Source: Polytrichum commune
Taxonomy: Eukaryota; Streptophyta; Polytrichopsida; Polytrichales; Polytrichaceae
Length of the DNA: 64,000 nt
Assembly: GCA_950295325.1 (NCBI GenBank)
Contig: OX485804.1
Coordinates: forward strand, 69,416,033-69,480,032
Direction: 5' to 3'
Positions 22,160 to 37,100 of the stretch are shown here, piece by piece. The notes under the pieces were generated by a model that was given only the letters and a program-made list of their open reading frames with translations, was not told the DNA's origin and made no database searches. Both the position numbers and the translations under genes were made by a program. Within the stretch, counting starts at the first letter, position 1; each line of letters opens with the position of its first letter.

Positions 22160-25100
22160 CATTTTCAAGAGCAACTCTGGAACCCAGAAAAAAACCCATT
22201 GCAGCTCATGAACCTACCTGACCTAACATCAGGACCCTACTGAAATTGCGAATCAAATATCAAGCAAAGAAAAAACGTTTTCAAAAATCTAACCTAAGGA
22301 CCCCTGCGCCAGCGCAGAGGTCTCTCCATTTTCAAGAGCAAACTCTGGAACCCAGAACAAAAACCCTTTGGAGCTCATGAACCTAAGTGACCTAACCTCA
22401 TGACCCTACTGAAATTGCAAATCAAATATCAAGCAAAAAACAATGTTTTCAAAAATCTAACCTAAGGACCCCTGTGCCAGCGCAGGGGTCTCTCCATTTT
22501 CAAGAGCAACTCTGGAACCCAGAAAAAAACCCATTGCAGCTCATGACCCTACCAGACCTGACATGAGGACCCTACGGAAATTGCAAATCAAATATCAAGC
22601 AAAAAAAAAACATTTTCAAAAATCTAACCTAAGGACCCTTGCGCTAGCGCAGAGGTCTCTCCATTTTCAAGAGCAAACTCTGGAACCCAGAAAAAAAAAC
22701 CCTTTGGAGCTCATGAACCTAACAGACCTAACATCATGACCCTACTGAAATTGCAAATCAAATATCAAGCAAAAAAAAACGTTTTCAAAAATCTAACCTA
22801 AGGACCCCTGCGCCAGCGCAGAGGTCTCTCCATTTTCAAGAACAAACTCTGGAACCCAAAAAAAAAACCCTTTGGAGCTCATGAACCTAACTGACCTAAC
22901 CTCATGTCCCTACTGAAATTGCAAATCAAATATCAAGCAAGAAAAAAGCTTTTTGAAAAATGTCACCTCTGGACCCCTCCGCCAGCGCAGGGGTCTCTCC
23001 ATTTTCAAAAGCAACTCTGGAACCCCGAAAAAAACCCATTGCAGCTCATGAACCTACCGGACCTAACCTCATGACCCTACTGAAATTACAAATCAAATAT
23101 CAAGCAAAGAAAAAACGTTTTCAAAAATCTAACCTAAGGACCCCTACGCCAGCGCAGAGGTCTCTCCATTTTCAAGAGCAAACTCTGGAACCCAGAAAAA
23201 AACCCATTGCAGCTCATGAACGTACCGGACCTGACATCAGGACCCTACTGAAATTGCAAATCAAATATCAAGCAAAAAAAGATGTTTTCAAAAATCTAAC
23301 CTAAGGACCCATGCGCCAGCGCAGGGGTCTCTCCATTTTCAAGAGCAAACTCTGGAACCCAGAACAAAAACCCTTTGGAGCTCATGAACCTAAGTGACCT
23401 AACCTCATGACCCTACTGAAATTGCAAATCAAATATCAAGCAAAAAACAATGTTTTCAAAAATCTAACCTAAGGACCCCTGCACTCGAGCAGGGGTCTCT
23501 CCATTTTCAAGAGCAACTCTGGAACCCAGAAAAACACCCATTGCAGCTCATGAACCTACCTGACCTAACATCAGGACCGTACAGAAATTGCAAAACACAT
23601 ATCAAGCAAAAAAAAAACGTTTTCAAAAATCTAACCTAAGGACCCCTACGCCAGCGCAGAGGTCTCTCCATTTTCAAGAGCAACTCTGGAACCCAGAAAA
23701 AAACCCATCGCAGCTCATGAACCTACCTCACCTAACATCAGGACCCCACTCAAGTTGAAAATCAAATATCAAGCAAAAAAACATGTTTTCAAAAATCTAA
23801 CCTCAGGACCCCTACGCTGGCGCAGGGGTCTCTCTATTTTCAAGAGCAAAACTTTGGAACCCAGAAAAAAAAACCCTTTGCAGCTCATGAACCTAACTGA
23901 CCAAACCTCATGACCCTACTGAAATTGCAAATCAAATATCAAGCAAAAAAAAAACGTTTTCAAAAATCTAACCTAAGGACCCCTGCACCAGCGCAAAGGT
24001 CTCTCCATTTTCAAGAGCAACCTCTCGAACCCAAAAAAAAACCCATTGCAGCTCATGAACCTACCTGACCTAACATCAGGACCCTATAGAAATTGAAAAT
24101 CAAATATCAAGCAAAAAAAAAATGTTTTTAAAATATCTAACCTAAGGACCCCTGCGCTGGCGCAGGGGTCTCTCCATTTTCAAGAGCAAACTCTGGAACC
24201 CAAAAAAAAAATCATTTGGAGCTCATGAACCTAACAGACCTAACCTCATGTCCCTACTGAAATTGCAAATCAAATATCAAGCAAGAAAAAAGCTTTTTGA
24301 AAAATGTCACCTCTGGACCCCTGTGCCAGCGCAGGGGTCTCTCCATTTTCAAGAGCAAACTCTGGAACCCAGAACAAAAACCCTTTGGAGCTCATGAACC
24401 TAAGTGACCTAACCTCATGACCCTACTGAAATTGCAAATCAAATATCAAGCAAAAAACAATGTTTTCAAAAATCTAACCTAAGGACCCCTGTGCCAGCGC
24501 AGGGGTCTCTCCATTTTCAAGAGCAACTCTGGAACCCAGAAAAAAACCCATTGCAGCTCATGACCCTACCAGACCTGACATGAGGACCCTACTGAAATTG
24601 CAAATCAAATATCAAGCAAAAAAAAAACATTTTCAAAAATCTAACCTAAGGACCCTTGCGCTAGCGCAGAGGTCTCTCCATTTTCAAGAGCAAACTCTGG
24701 AACCCAGAAAACAAAACCCTTTGGAGCTTATGAACCTAACAGACTAAACATCATGACCCTACTGAAATTGCAAATCAAATATCAAGCCAAAAAAAACGTT
24801 TTAAAAAATCTAACCTAAGGACCCCTGCGCCAGCGCAGAGGTCTCTCCATTTTCAAGAACAAACTCTGGAACCCAAAAAAAAAACCCTTTGGAGCTCATG
24901 AACCTAACTGACCTAACCTCATGTCCCTACTGAAATTGCAAATCAAATATCAAGCAAGAAAAAAGCTTTTTGAAAAATGTCACCTCTGGACCCCTGCGCC
25001 AGCGCAGGGGTCTCTCCATTTTCAAGAGCAAACTCTGGAACCCAGAAAAAAAAACCCTTTGGAGCTCATGAACCTAACTGACCTAACCTCATGTCCCTAC

Positions 25101-28100
25101 TGAAATTGCAAATCAAATATCAAGCAAGGAAAAAGCTTTTTGAAAAATGTCACCTCTGGACCCCTGCGCCAGCGCAGGGGTCTCTCCATTTTCAAGGGCA
25201 AACTCTGGAACCCAGAAAGAAAACCCTTTGGAGCACATGAACCGAACTCACCTAACCTCATGTCCCTACTGAAATTGCAAATCAAATATCAAGCAAGAAA
25301 AAAGCTTTTTGAAAAATGTTACCTCTGGACCCCTGCGCCAGCGCAGGGGTCTCTCCATTTTCAAGGGCAAACTCTGGAACCCAGAAAAAAAACCCTTTGG
25401 AGCTCATGAACCTTACTGACCTAACCTCATGTCCCTACTGAAATTGCAAATCAAATATCAAGCAAGAAAAAAGCTTTTTGAAAAATGTCACCTCTGGACC
25501 CCTCCGCCAGCGCAGGGGTCTCTCCATTTTCAAGAGCAAACTCTGGAACCCAGAAAAAAAACCCTTTGGAGCTCATGAACCTAACTGACCTAACCTCATG
25601 TCCCTACTGAAATTGCAAATCAAATATCAAGCAAGAAAAAAGCTTTTTGAAAAATGTCACCTCTGGACCCCTCCGCCAGCGCAGGGGTCTCTCCATTTTC
25701 AAGGGCAAACTCTGGAACCCAGAAAAAAAACCCTTGGGAGCACATGAACCTAACTGACCCAACCTCATGTCCCTACTGAAATTGCAAATCAAATATCAAG
25801 CAAGAAAAAAGCTTTTTGAAAAATGTCACTTGTGGACCCCTGCGCCAGCGCAGGGGTCTCTCCATTTTCAAGGGCAAACTCTGGAATCCAGAAAAACAAC
25901 CCTTTGGAGCTCATGAACCTAACTGACCTAACCTCATGTCCCTACTGAAATTGCAAAGAAAAAATGAAGCAAGAAAAAATATTTTTGAAAAATGTCACCT
26001 CTGGACCCCTGCGCTGGCGCCGGGGTCTCTCCATTTTCAAGGGCAAACTCTGGAACCCAGAAAAAAAACCCTTTGGAGCTCATGACCCTAACTGACCTAA
26101 CCTCATGTCCCTACTAAAATTGCAAATCAAATATCAAGCAAGAAAAAAGCTTTTTGAAAAATGTCACCTCTGGACCCCTGCGCCAGCGCAGGGGTCTCTC
26201 CATTTTCAAGGGCATACTCTGGAACCGAGAAAAAAAACCCTTTGGAGCTCATGAACCTAACTGACCTAACCTCATGTCCCTACTGAAATTGCAAATCAAA
26301 TATCAAGCAAGAAAAAAGCTTTTTGGAAAATGTCACCTCTGGACCCCTGCGCCAGCGCAGGGGTCTCTCCATTTTCAAGAGCAAACTCTGGAACCCAGAA
26401 AAAAAACCCTTTGGAGCTCATGAACCTTACTGACCTAACCTCATGTCCCTACTGAAATTGCAAATCAAATATCAAGCAAGAAAAAAGCTTTTTGAAAAAT
26501 GTCACCTCTGGACCCCTGTGCCAGCGCAGGGGTCTCTCCATTTTCAAGAGCAAACTCTGGAACCCAGAAAAAAAACCCTTTGGAGCTCATGAACCTAACT
26601 GACCTAACCTCATGTCCCTACTGAAATTGCAAATCAAATATCAAGCAAGAAAAAAGCTTTTTGAAAAATGTCACCTCTGGACCCTTGCGCCAGCGCAGGG
26701 GTCTCTCCATTTTCAAGGGCAAACTCTGGAACCCAGAAAAAAAACCCTTTGGAGCTCATGAACCGAACTGACCTAACCTCATGTCCCTACTGAAATTGCA
26801 AATCAAATATCAAGCAAGAAAAAAGCTTTTTGAAAAATGTCACCTCTGGACCCCTGCGCCAGCGCAGGGGTCTCTCCATTTTCAAGGGCAAACTCTGGAA
26901 CCCAGAAAAAAAACCCTTTGGAGCTCATGAACCTAACTGACCTAACCTCATGTCCCTACTGAAATTGCAAATCAAATATCAAGCAAGAAAAAAGCTTTTT
27001 GAAAAATGTCACCTCTGGACCCTTGCGCCAGCGCAGGGGTCTCTCCATTTTCAAGGGCAAACTCTGGAACCCAGAAAAAAAACCCTTTGGAGCTCATGAA
27101 CCGAACTGACCTAACCTCATGTCCCTACTGAAATTGCAAATCAAATATCAAGCAAGAAAAAAGCTTTTTGAAAAATGTCACCTCTGGACCCCTGCGCCAG
27201 CGCAGGGGTCTCTCCATTTTCAAGGGCAAACTCTGGAACCCAGAAAAAAAACCCTTTGGAGCTCATGAACCTAACTGACCTAACCTCATGTCCCTACTGA
27301 AATTGCAAATCAAATATCAAGCAAGAAAAAAGCTTTTTGAAAAATGTCACCTCTGGACCCTTGCGCCAGCGCAGGGGTCTCTCCATTTTCAAGGGCAAAC
27401 TCTGGAACCCAGAAAAAAAACCCTTTGGAGCTCATGAACCGAACTGACCTAACCTCATGTCCCTACTGAAATTGCAAATCAAATATCAAGCAAGAAAAAA
27501 GCTTTTTGAAAAATGTCACCTCTGGACCCCTATGCCAGCGCAGGGGTCTCTCCATTTTCAAGGGCAAACTCTGGAATCCAGAAAAACAACCCTTTGGAGC
27601 TCATGAACTTAACTGACCTAACCTCATGTCCCTACTGAAATTGCAAAGAAAAAATGAAGCAAGAAAAAATATTTTTGAAAAATGTCACCTCTGGACCCCT
27701 GCGCTGGCGCCGGGGTCTCTCCATTTTCAAGGGCAAACTCTGGAACCCAGAAAAAAAAACCCTTTGGAGCTCATGAACCTAACTGACCTAACCTCATGTC
27801 CCTACTGAAATTGCAAATCAAATATCAAGCAAGAAAAAAGCTTTTTGAAAAATGTCACCTCTGGAACCCTGCGCTGGCGCAGGGGTCTCTCCATTTTCAA
27901 GGGCAAACTCTGGAACCCAGAAAAAAAACCCTTTGGAGCTCATGAACCTTACTGACCTAACCTCATGTCCCTACTGAAATTGCAAATCAAATATCAAGCA
28001 AGAAAAAAGCTTTTTGGAAAATGTCACCTCTGGACCCCTGCGCCAGCGCAGGGGTCTCTCCATTTTCAAGAGCAAACTCTGGAACCCAGAAAAAAAACCC

Positions 28101-31100
28101 TTTGGAGCTCATGAACCTTACTGACCTAACCTCATGTCCCTACTGAAATTGCAAATCAAATATCAAGCAAGAAAAAAGCTTTTTGAAAAATGTCACCTCT
28201 GGACCCCTGCGCCAGCGCAGGGGTCTCTCCATTTTCAAGGGCAAACTCTGGAACCCAGAAAAAAAACCCTTTGGAGCTCATGAACCTAACTGACCTAACC
28301 TCATGTCCCTACTGAAATTGCAAATCAAATATCAAGCAAGAAAAAAGCTTTTTGAAAAATGTGACCTCTGGACCCCTGCGCCAGCGCAGGGGTCTCTCCA
28401 ATTTCAAGGGCAAACTCTGGAACCCAGAAAAAAAACCCTTTGGAGCTCATGAACCTAACTGACCTAACCTCATGTCCCTACTGAAATTGCAAATCAAATA
28501 TCAAGCAAGAAAAAAGCTTTTTGAAAAATGTGACCTCTGGACCCCTGCGCCAGCGCAGGGGTCTCTCCAATTTCAAGGGCAAACTCTGGAACCCAGAAAA
28601 AAAACCCTTTGGAGCTCATGAACCTAACTGACCTAACCTCATGTCCCTACTGAAATTGCAAATCAAATATCAAGCAAGAAAAAAGCTTTTTGAAAAATGT
28701 CACCTCTGGACCCCTGCGCCAGCGCAGGGGTCTCTCCATTTTCAAGGGCAAACTCTGGAACCCAGAAAAAAAACCCTTTGGAGCTCATGAACCTAACTGA
28801 CCTATCTCATGTCCCTACTGAAATTGCAAATCAAATATCAAGCAAGAAAAAAGCTTTTTGGAAAATGTCACCTCTGGACCCCTGCGCCAGCGCAGGGGTC
28901 TCTCCATTTTCAAGAGCAAACTCTGGAACCCAGAAAAAAAACCCTTTGGAGCTCATGAACCTTACTGACCTAACCTCATGTCCCTACTGAAATTGCAAAT
29001 CAAATATCAAGCAAGAAAAAAGCTTTTTGAAAAATGTCACCTCTGGACCCCTGCGCCAGCGCAGGGGTCTCTCCATTTTCAAGGGCAAACTCTGGAACCC
29101 AGAAAAAAAACCCTTTGGAGCTCATCAACCTAACTGACCTAACCTCATGTCCCTACTGAAATTGCAAATCAAATATCAAGCAAGAAAAAAGCTTTTTGAA
29201 AAATGTCACCTCTGGACCCCTGCGCCAGCGCAGGGGTCTCTCCATTTTCAAGACCAAACTCTGGAACCCAGAAAAAAAACCCTTTGGAGCTCATGAACCT
29301 AACTGACCTAACCTCATGTCCCTACTGAAATTGCAAATCAAATATCAAGCAATAAAAAAGCTTTTTGAAAAATGTCACCTCTGGACCCCTGCGCCAGCGC
29401 AGGGGTCTCTCCATTTTCAAGAGCAAACTCTGGAACCCAGAAAAAAAACCCTTTGGAGCTCATGAACCTAACTGACCTAACCTCATGTCCCTACTGAAAT
29501 TGCAAATCAAATATCAAGCAAGAAAAAAGCTTTTTGAAAAATGTCACCTCTGGACCGCTGCGCCAGCGCAGGGGTCTCTCCATTTTCAAGGGCAAACTCT
29601 GGAACCCAGAAAAAAAACCCTTTGGAGCTCATGAACCTAACTGACCTAACCTCATGTCCCTACTGAAATTGCAAATCAAATATCAAGCAAGAAAAAAGCT
29701 TTTTGGAAAATGTCACCTCTGGACCCCTGCGCCAGCGCAGGGGTCTCTCCATTTTCAAGAGCAAACTCTGGAACCCAGAAAAAAAACCCTTTGGAGCTCA
29801 TGAACCTTACAGACCTAACCTCATGTCCCTACTGAAATTGCAAATCAAATATCAAGCAAGAAAAAAGCTTTTTGAAAAATGTCACCTCTGGACCCCTGTG
29901 CCAGCGCAGGGGTCTCTCCATTGTCAAGAGCAAACTCTGGAACCCAGAAAAAAAACCCTTTGGAGCTCATGAACCTAACTGACCTAACCTCATGTCCCTA
30001 CTGAAATTGCAAATCAAATATCAAGCAATAAAAAAGCTTTTTGAAAAATGTCACCTCTGGACCCCTGCGCCAGCGCAGGGGTCTCTCCATTTTCAAGAGC
30101 AAACTCTGGAACCCAGAAAAAAAACCCTTTGGAGCTCATGAACCTAACTGACCTAACCTCATGTCCCTACTGAAATTGCAAATCAAATATCAAGCAAGAA
30201 AAAAGCTTTTTGAAAAATGTCACCTCTGGACCGCTGCGCCAGCGCAGGGGTCTCTCCATTTTCAAGGGCAAACTCTGGAACCCAGAAAAAAAACCCTTTG
30301 GAGCTCATGAACCTAACTGACCTAACCTCATGTCCCTACTGAAATTGCAAATCAAATATCAAGCAAGAAAAAAGCTTTTTGGAAAATGTCACCTCTGGAC
30401 CCCTGCGCCAGCGCAGGGGTCTCTCCATTGTCAAGAGCAAACTCTGGAACCCAGAAAAAAAACCCTTTGGAGCTCATGAACCTTACAGACCTAACCTCAT
30501 GTCCCTACTGAAATTGCAAATCAAATATCAAGCAAGAAAAAAGCTTTTTGAAAAATGTGACCTCTGGACCCCTGCGCCAGCGCAGGGGTCTCTCCAATTT
30601 CAAGGGCAAACTCTGGAACCCAGAAAAAAAACCCTTTGGAGCTCATGAACCTAACTGACCTAACCTCATGTCCCTACTGAAATTGCAAATCAAATATCAA
30701 GCAAGAAAAAAGCTTTTTGAAAAATGTCACCTCTGGACCCCTGCGCCAGCGCAGGGGTCTCTCCATTTTCAAGGGCAAACTCTGGAACCCAGAAAAAAAA
30801 CCCTTTGGAGCTCATGAACCTAACTGACCTATCTCATGTCCCTACTGAAATTGCAAATCAAATATCAAGCAAGAAAAAAGCTTTTTGGAAAATGTCGCCT
30901 CTGGACCCCTGCGCCAGCGCAGGGGTCTCTCCATTTTCAAGAGCAAACTCTGGAACCCAGAAAAAAAACCCTTTGGAGCTCATGAACCTTACTGACCTAA
31001 CCTCATGTCCCTACTGAAATTGCAAATCAAATATCAAGCAAGAAAAAAGCTTTTTGAAAAATGTCACCTCTGGACCCCTGCGCCAGCGCAGGGGTCTCTC

Positions 31101-34100
31101 CATTTTCAAGGGCAAACTCTGGAACCCAGAAAAAAAACCCTTTGGAGCTCATCAACCTAACTGACCTAACCTCATGTCCCTACTGAAATTGCAAATCAAA
31201 TATCAAGCAAGAAAAAAGCTTTTTGAAAAATGTCACCTCTGGACCCCTGCGCCAGCGCAGGGCTCTCTCCATTTTCAAGACCAAACTCTGGAACCCAGAA
31301 AAAAAACCCTTTGGAGCTCATGAACCTAACTGACCTAACCTCATGTCCCTACTGAAATTGCAAATCAAATATCAAGCAATAAAAAAGCTTTTTGAAAAAT
31401 GTCACCTCTGGACCCCTGCGCCAGCGCAGGGGTCTCTCCATTTTCAAGAGCAAACTCTGGAACCCAGAAAAAAAACCCTTTGGAGCTCATGAACCTAACT
31501 GACCTAACCTCATGTCCCTACTGAAATTGCAAATCAAATATCAAGCAAGAAAAAAGCTTTTTGAAAAATGTCACCTCTGGACCGCTGCGCCAGCGCAGGG
31601 GTCTCTCCATTTTCAAGGGCAAACTCTGGAACCCAGAAAAAAAACCCTTTGGAGCTCATGAACCTAACTGACCTAACCTCATGTCCCTACTGAAATTGCA
31701 AATCAAATATCAAGCAAGAAAAAAGCTTTTTGGAAAATGTCACCTCTGGACCCCTGCGCCAGCGCAGGGGTCTCTCCATTTTCAAGAGCAAACTCTGGAA
31801 CCCAGAAAAAAAACCCTTTGGAGCTCATGAACCTTACAGACCTAACCTCATGTCCCTACTGAAATTGCAAATCAAATATCAAGCAAGAAAAAAGCTTTTT
31901 GAAAAATGTCACCTCTGGACCCCTGTGCCAGCGCAGGGGTCTCTCCATTGTCAAGAGCAAACTCTGGAACCCAGAAAAAAAACCCTTTGGAGCTCATGAA
32001 CCTAACTGACCTAACCTCATGTCCCTACTGAAATTGCAAATCAAATATCGAGCAAGAAAAAAGCTTTTTGAAAAATGTCACCTCTGGACCCCTGCGCCAG
32101 CGCAGGGGTCTCTCCATTTTCAAGGGCAAACTCTGGAACCCAGAAAAAAAACCCTTTGGAGCTCATGAACCTAACTGACCTAACCTCATGTCCCTACTGA
32201 AATTGCAAATCAAATATCAAGCAAGAAAAAAGCTTTTTGAAAAATGTCACCTCTGGAACCCTGCGCCAGCGCAGGGGTCTCTCCATTTTCAAGGGCAAAC
32301 TCTGGAACCCAGAAAAAAAACCCTTTGGAGCTCATGAACCTAACTGACCTAACCTCATGTCCCTACTGAAATTGCAAATCAAATATCAAGCAAGAAAAAA
32401 GCTTTTTTGGAAAATGTCACCTCTGGACCCCTGCGCCAGCGCAGGGGTCTCTCCATTGTCAAGGGCATACTCTGGAACCGAGAAAAAAAACCCTTTGGAG
32501 CTCCTGAACTTAACTGACCTAACCTCATGTCCCTACTGAAATTGCAAATCAAATATCAAGCAAGAAAAAAGCTTTTTGAAAAATGTCACCTCTGGACCCC
32601 TGCGCCAGCGCAGGGGTCTCTCCATTTTCAAGAGCAAACTCTGGAACCCAGAAAAAAAACCCTTTGGAGCTCATGAACCTTACTGACCTAACCTCATGTC
32701 CCTACTGAAATTGCAAATCAAATATCAAGCAAGAAAAAAGCTTTTTGAAAAATGTCACCTCTGGACCCCTGCGCCAGCGCAGGGGTCTCTCCATTTTCAA
32801 GAGCAAACTCTGGAACCCAGAAAAAAAACCCTTTGGAGCTCATGAACCTTACTGACCTAACCTCATGTCCCTACTGAAATTGCAAATCAAATATCAAGCA
32901 AGAAAAAAGCTTTTTGAAAAATGTCACCTCTGGACCCCTGCGCCAGCGCAGGGGTCTCTCCATTTTCAAGGGCAAACTCTGGAACCCAGAAAAAAAACCC
33001 TTTGGAGCTCATGAACCTAACTGACCTAACCTCATGTCCCTACTGAAATTGCAAATCAAATATCAAGCAAGAAAAAAGCTTTTTGAAAAATGTCACCTCT
33101 GGACCCCTGCGCCAGCGCAGGGGTCTCTCCATTTTCAAGGGCAAACTCTGGAACCCAGAAAAAAAACCCTTTGGAGCTCATGAACCTAACTGACCTAACC
33201 TCATGTCCCTACTGAAATTGCAAATCAAATATCAAGCAAGAAAAAAGCTTTTTGAAAAATGTCACCTCTGGACCCCTGCGCCAGCGCAGGGGTCTCTCCA
33301 TTTTCAAGGGCAAACTCTGGAACCCAGAAAAAAAACCCTTTGGAGCTCATCAACCTAACTGACCTAACCTCATGTCCCTACTGAAATTGCAAATCAAATA
33401 TCAAGCAAGAAAAAAGCTTTTTGAAAAATGTCACCTCTGGACCCCTGCGCCAGCGCAGGGGTCTCTCCATTTTCAAGGGCAAACTCTGGAACCCAGAAAA
33501 AAAACCCTTTGGAGCTCATGAACCTAACTGACCTAACCTCATGTCCCTACTGAAATTGCAAATCAAATATCAAGCAAGAAAAAATCTTTTTTGGAAAATG
33601 TCACCTCTGGACCCCTGCGCCAGCGCAGGGGTCTCTCCATTGTCAAGGGCATACTCTGGAACCGAGAAAAAAAACCCTTTGGAGCTCATGAACTTAACTG
33701 ACCTAACCTCATGTCCCTACTGAAATTGCAAATCAAATATCAAGCAAGAAAAAAGCTTTTTGAAAAATGTCACCTCTGGACCCCTGCGCCAGCGCAGGGG
33801 TCTCTCCATTTTCAAGGGCAAACTCTGGAACCCAGAAAAAAAACCCTTTGGAGCTCATGAACCGAACTGACCTAACCTCATGTCCCTACTGAAATTGCAA
33901 ATTAAATATCAAGCAAGAAAAAAGCTTTTTGAAAAATGTGACCTCTGGACCCCTGCGCCAGCGCAGGGGTCTCTCCAATTTCAAGGGCAAACTCTGGAAC
34001 CCAGAAAAAAAACCCTTTGGAGCTCATGAACCTAACTGACCTAACCTCATGTCCCTACTGAAATTGCAAATCAAATATCAAGCAAGAAAAAAGCTTTTTG

Positions 34101-37100
34101 AAAATTGTCACCTCTGGACCCCTGCGCCAGCGCAGGGGCTCTCCATTTTCAAGAGCAAACTCTGGAACCCACAAAAAAAACCCTTTGGAGCTCATGAACC
34201 TTACTGACCTAACCTCATGTCCCTACTGAAATTGCAAATCAAATATCAAGCAAGAAAAAAGCTTTTTGAAAAATGTCACCTCTGGACCCCTGCGCCAGCG
34301 CAGGGGTCTCTCCATTTTCAAGAGCAAACTCTGGAACCCAGAAAAAAAACCCTTTGGAGCTCATGAACCTAACTGACCTAACCTCATGTCCCTACTGAAA
34401 TTGCAAATCAAATATCAAGCAAGAAAAAAGCTTTTTTGGAAAATGTCACCTCTGGACCCCTGCGCCAGCGCAGGGGTCTCTCCATTGTCAAGGGCATACT
34501 CTGGAACCGAGAAAAAAAACCCTTTGGAGCTCCTGAACTTAACTGACCTAACCTCATGTCCCTACTGAAATTGCAAATCAAATATCAAGCAAGAAAAAAG
34601 CTTTTTGAAAAATGTCACCTCTGGACCCCTGCGCCAGCGCAGGGGTCTCTCCATTTTCAAGAGCAAACTCTGGAACCCAGAAAAAAAACCCTTTGGAGCT
34701 CATGAACCTTACTGACCTAACCTCATGTCCCTACTGAAATTGCAAATCAAATATCAAGCAAGAAAAAAGCTTTTTGAAAAATGTCACCTCTGGACCCCTG
34801 CGCCAGCGCAGGGGTCTCTCCATTTTCAAGAGCAAACTCTGGAACCCAGAAAAAAAACCCTTTGGAGCTCATGAACCTTACTGACCTAACCTCATGTCCC
34901 TACTGAAATTGCAAATCAAATATCAAGCAAGAAAAAAGCTTTTTGAAAAATGTCACCTCTGGACCCCTGCGCCAGCGCAGGGGTCTCTCCATTTTCAAGG
35001 GCAAACTCTGGAACCCAGAAAAAAAACCCTTTGGAGCTCATGAACCTAACTGACCTAACCTCATGTCCCTACTGAAATTGCAAATCAAATATCAAGCAAG
35101 AAAAAAGCTTTTTGAAAAATGTCACCTCTGGACCCCTGCGCCAGCGCAGGGGTCTCTCCATTTTCAAGGGCAAACTCTGGAACCCAGAAAAAAAACCCTT
35201 TGGAGCTCATGAACCTAACTGACCTAACCTCATGTCCCTACTGAAATTGCAAATCAAATATCAAGCAAGAAAAAAGCTTTTTGAAAAATGTCACCTCTGG
35301 ACCCCTGCGCCAGCGCAGGGGTCTCTCCATTTTCAAGGGCAAACTCTGGAACCCAGAAAAAAAACCCTTTGGAGCTCATCAACCTAACTGACCTAACCTC
35401 ATGTCCCTACTGAAATTGCAAATCAAATATCAAGCAAGAAAAAAGCTTTTTGAAAAATGTCACCTCTGGACCCCTGCGCCAGCGCAGGGGTCTCTCCATT
35501 TTCAAGGGCAAACTCTGGAACCCAGAAAAAAAACCCTTTGGAGCTCATGAACCTAACTGACCTAACCTCATGTCCCTACTGAAATTGCAAATCAAATATC
35601 AAGCAAGAAAAAATCTTTTTTGGAAAATGTCACCTCTGGACCCCTGCGCCAGCGCAGGGGTCTCTCCATTGTCAAGGGCATACTCTGGAACCGAGAAAAA
35701 AAACCCTTTGGAGCTCATGAACTTAACTGACCTAACCTCATGTCCCTACTGAAATTGCAAATCAAATATCAAGCAAGAAAAAAGCTTTTTGAAAAATGTC
35801 ACCTCTGGACCCCTGCGCCAGCGCAGGGGTCTCTCCATTTTCAAGGGCAAACTCTGGAACCCAGAAAAAAAACCCTTTGGAGCTCATGAACCGAACTGAC
35901 CTAACCTCATGTCCCTACTGAAATTGCAAATTAAATATCAAGCAAGAAAAAAGCTTTTTGAAAAATGTGACCTCTGGACCCCTGCGCCAGCGCAGGGGTC
36001 TCTCCAATTTCAAGGGCAAACTCTGGAACCCAGAAAAAAAACCCTTTGGAGCTCATGAACCTAACTGACCTAACCTCATGTCCCTACTGAAATTGCAAAT
36101 CAAATATCAAGCAAGAAAAAAGCTTTTTGAAAATTGTCACCTCTGGACCCCTGCGCCAGCGCAGGGGCTCTCCATTTTCAAGAGCAAACTCTGGAACCCA
36201 CAAAAAAAACCCTTTGGAGCTCATGAACCTTACTGACCTAACCTCATGTCCCTACTGAAATTGCAAATCAAATATCAAGCAAGAAAAAAGCTTTTTGAAA
36301 AATGTCACCTCTGGAACCCTGCGCCAGCGCAGGGGTCTCTCCATTTTCAAGGGCAAACTCTGGAACCCAGAAAAAAAAACCCTTTGGAGCTCATGAACCT
36401 AACTGACCTAACCTCATGTCCCTACTGAAATTGCAAATCAAATATCAAGCAAGAAAAAAGCTTTTTGAAAAATGTCACCTCTGGACCCCTGCGCCAGCGC
36501 AGGGGTCTCTCCATTTTCAAGAGCAAACTCTGGAACCCAGAAAAAAAACCCTTTGGAGCTCATGAACCTAACTGACCTAACCTCATGTCCCTACTGAAAT
36601 TGCAAATCAAATATCAAGCAAGAAAAAAACTTTTTGAAAAATGTCACCTCTGGACCCCTGCGCCAGCGCAGGGGTCTCTCCATTTTCAAGAGCAAACTCT
36701 GGAACCCAGAAAAAAAACCCTTTGGAGCTCATGAACCTAACTGACCTAACCTCATGTCCCTACTGAAATTGCAAATCAAATATCAAGCAAGAAAAAAGCT
36801 TTTTGAAAAATGTCACCTCTGGACCCCTGCGCCAGCGCAGGGGTCTCTCCATTTTCAAGAGCAAACTCTGGAACCCAGGAAAAAAACCCTTTGGAGCTCA
36901 TGAACCTTACTGACCTAACCTCATGTCCCTACTGAAATTGCAAATCAAATATCAAGCAAGAAAAAAGCTTTTTGAAAAATGTCACCTCTGGACCCCTGCG
37001 CCAGCGCAGGGGTCTCTCCATTTTCAAGAGCAAACTCTGGAACCCAGAAAAAAAACCCTTTGGAGCTCATGAACCTAACTGACCTAACCTCATGTCCCTA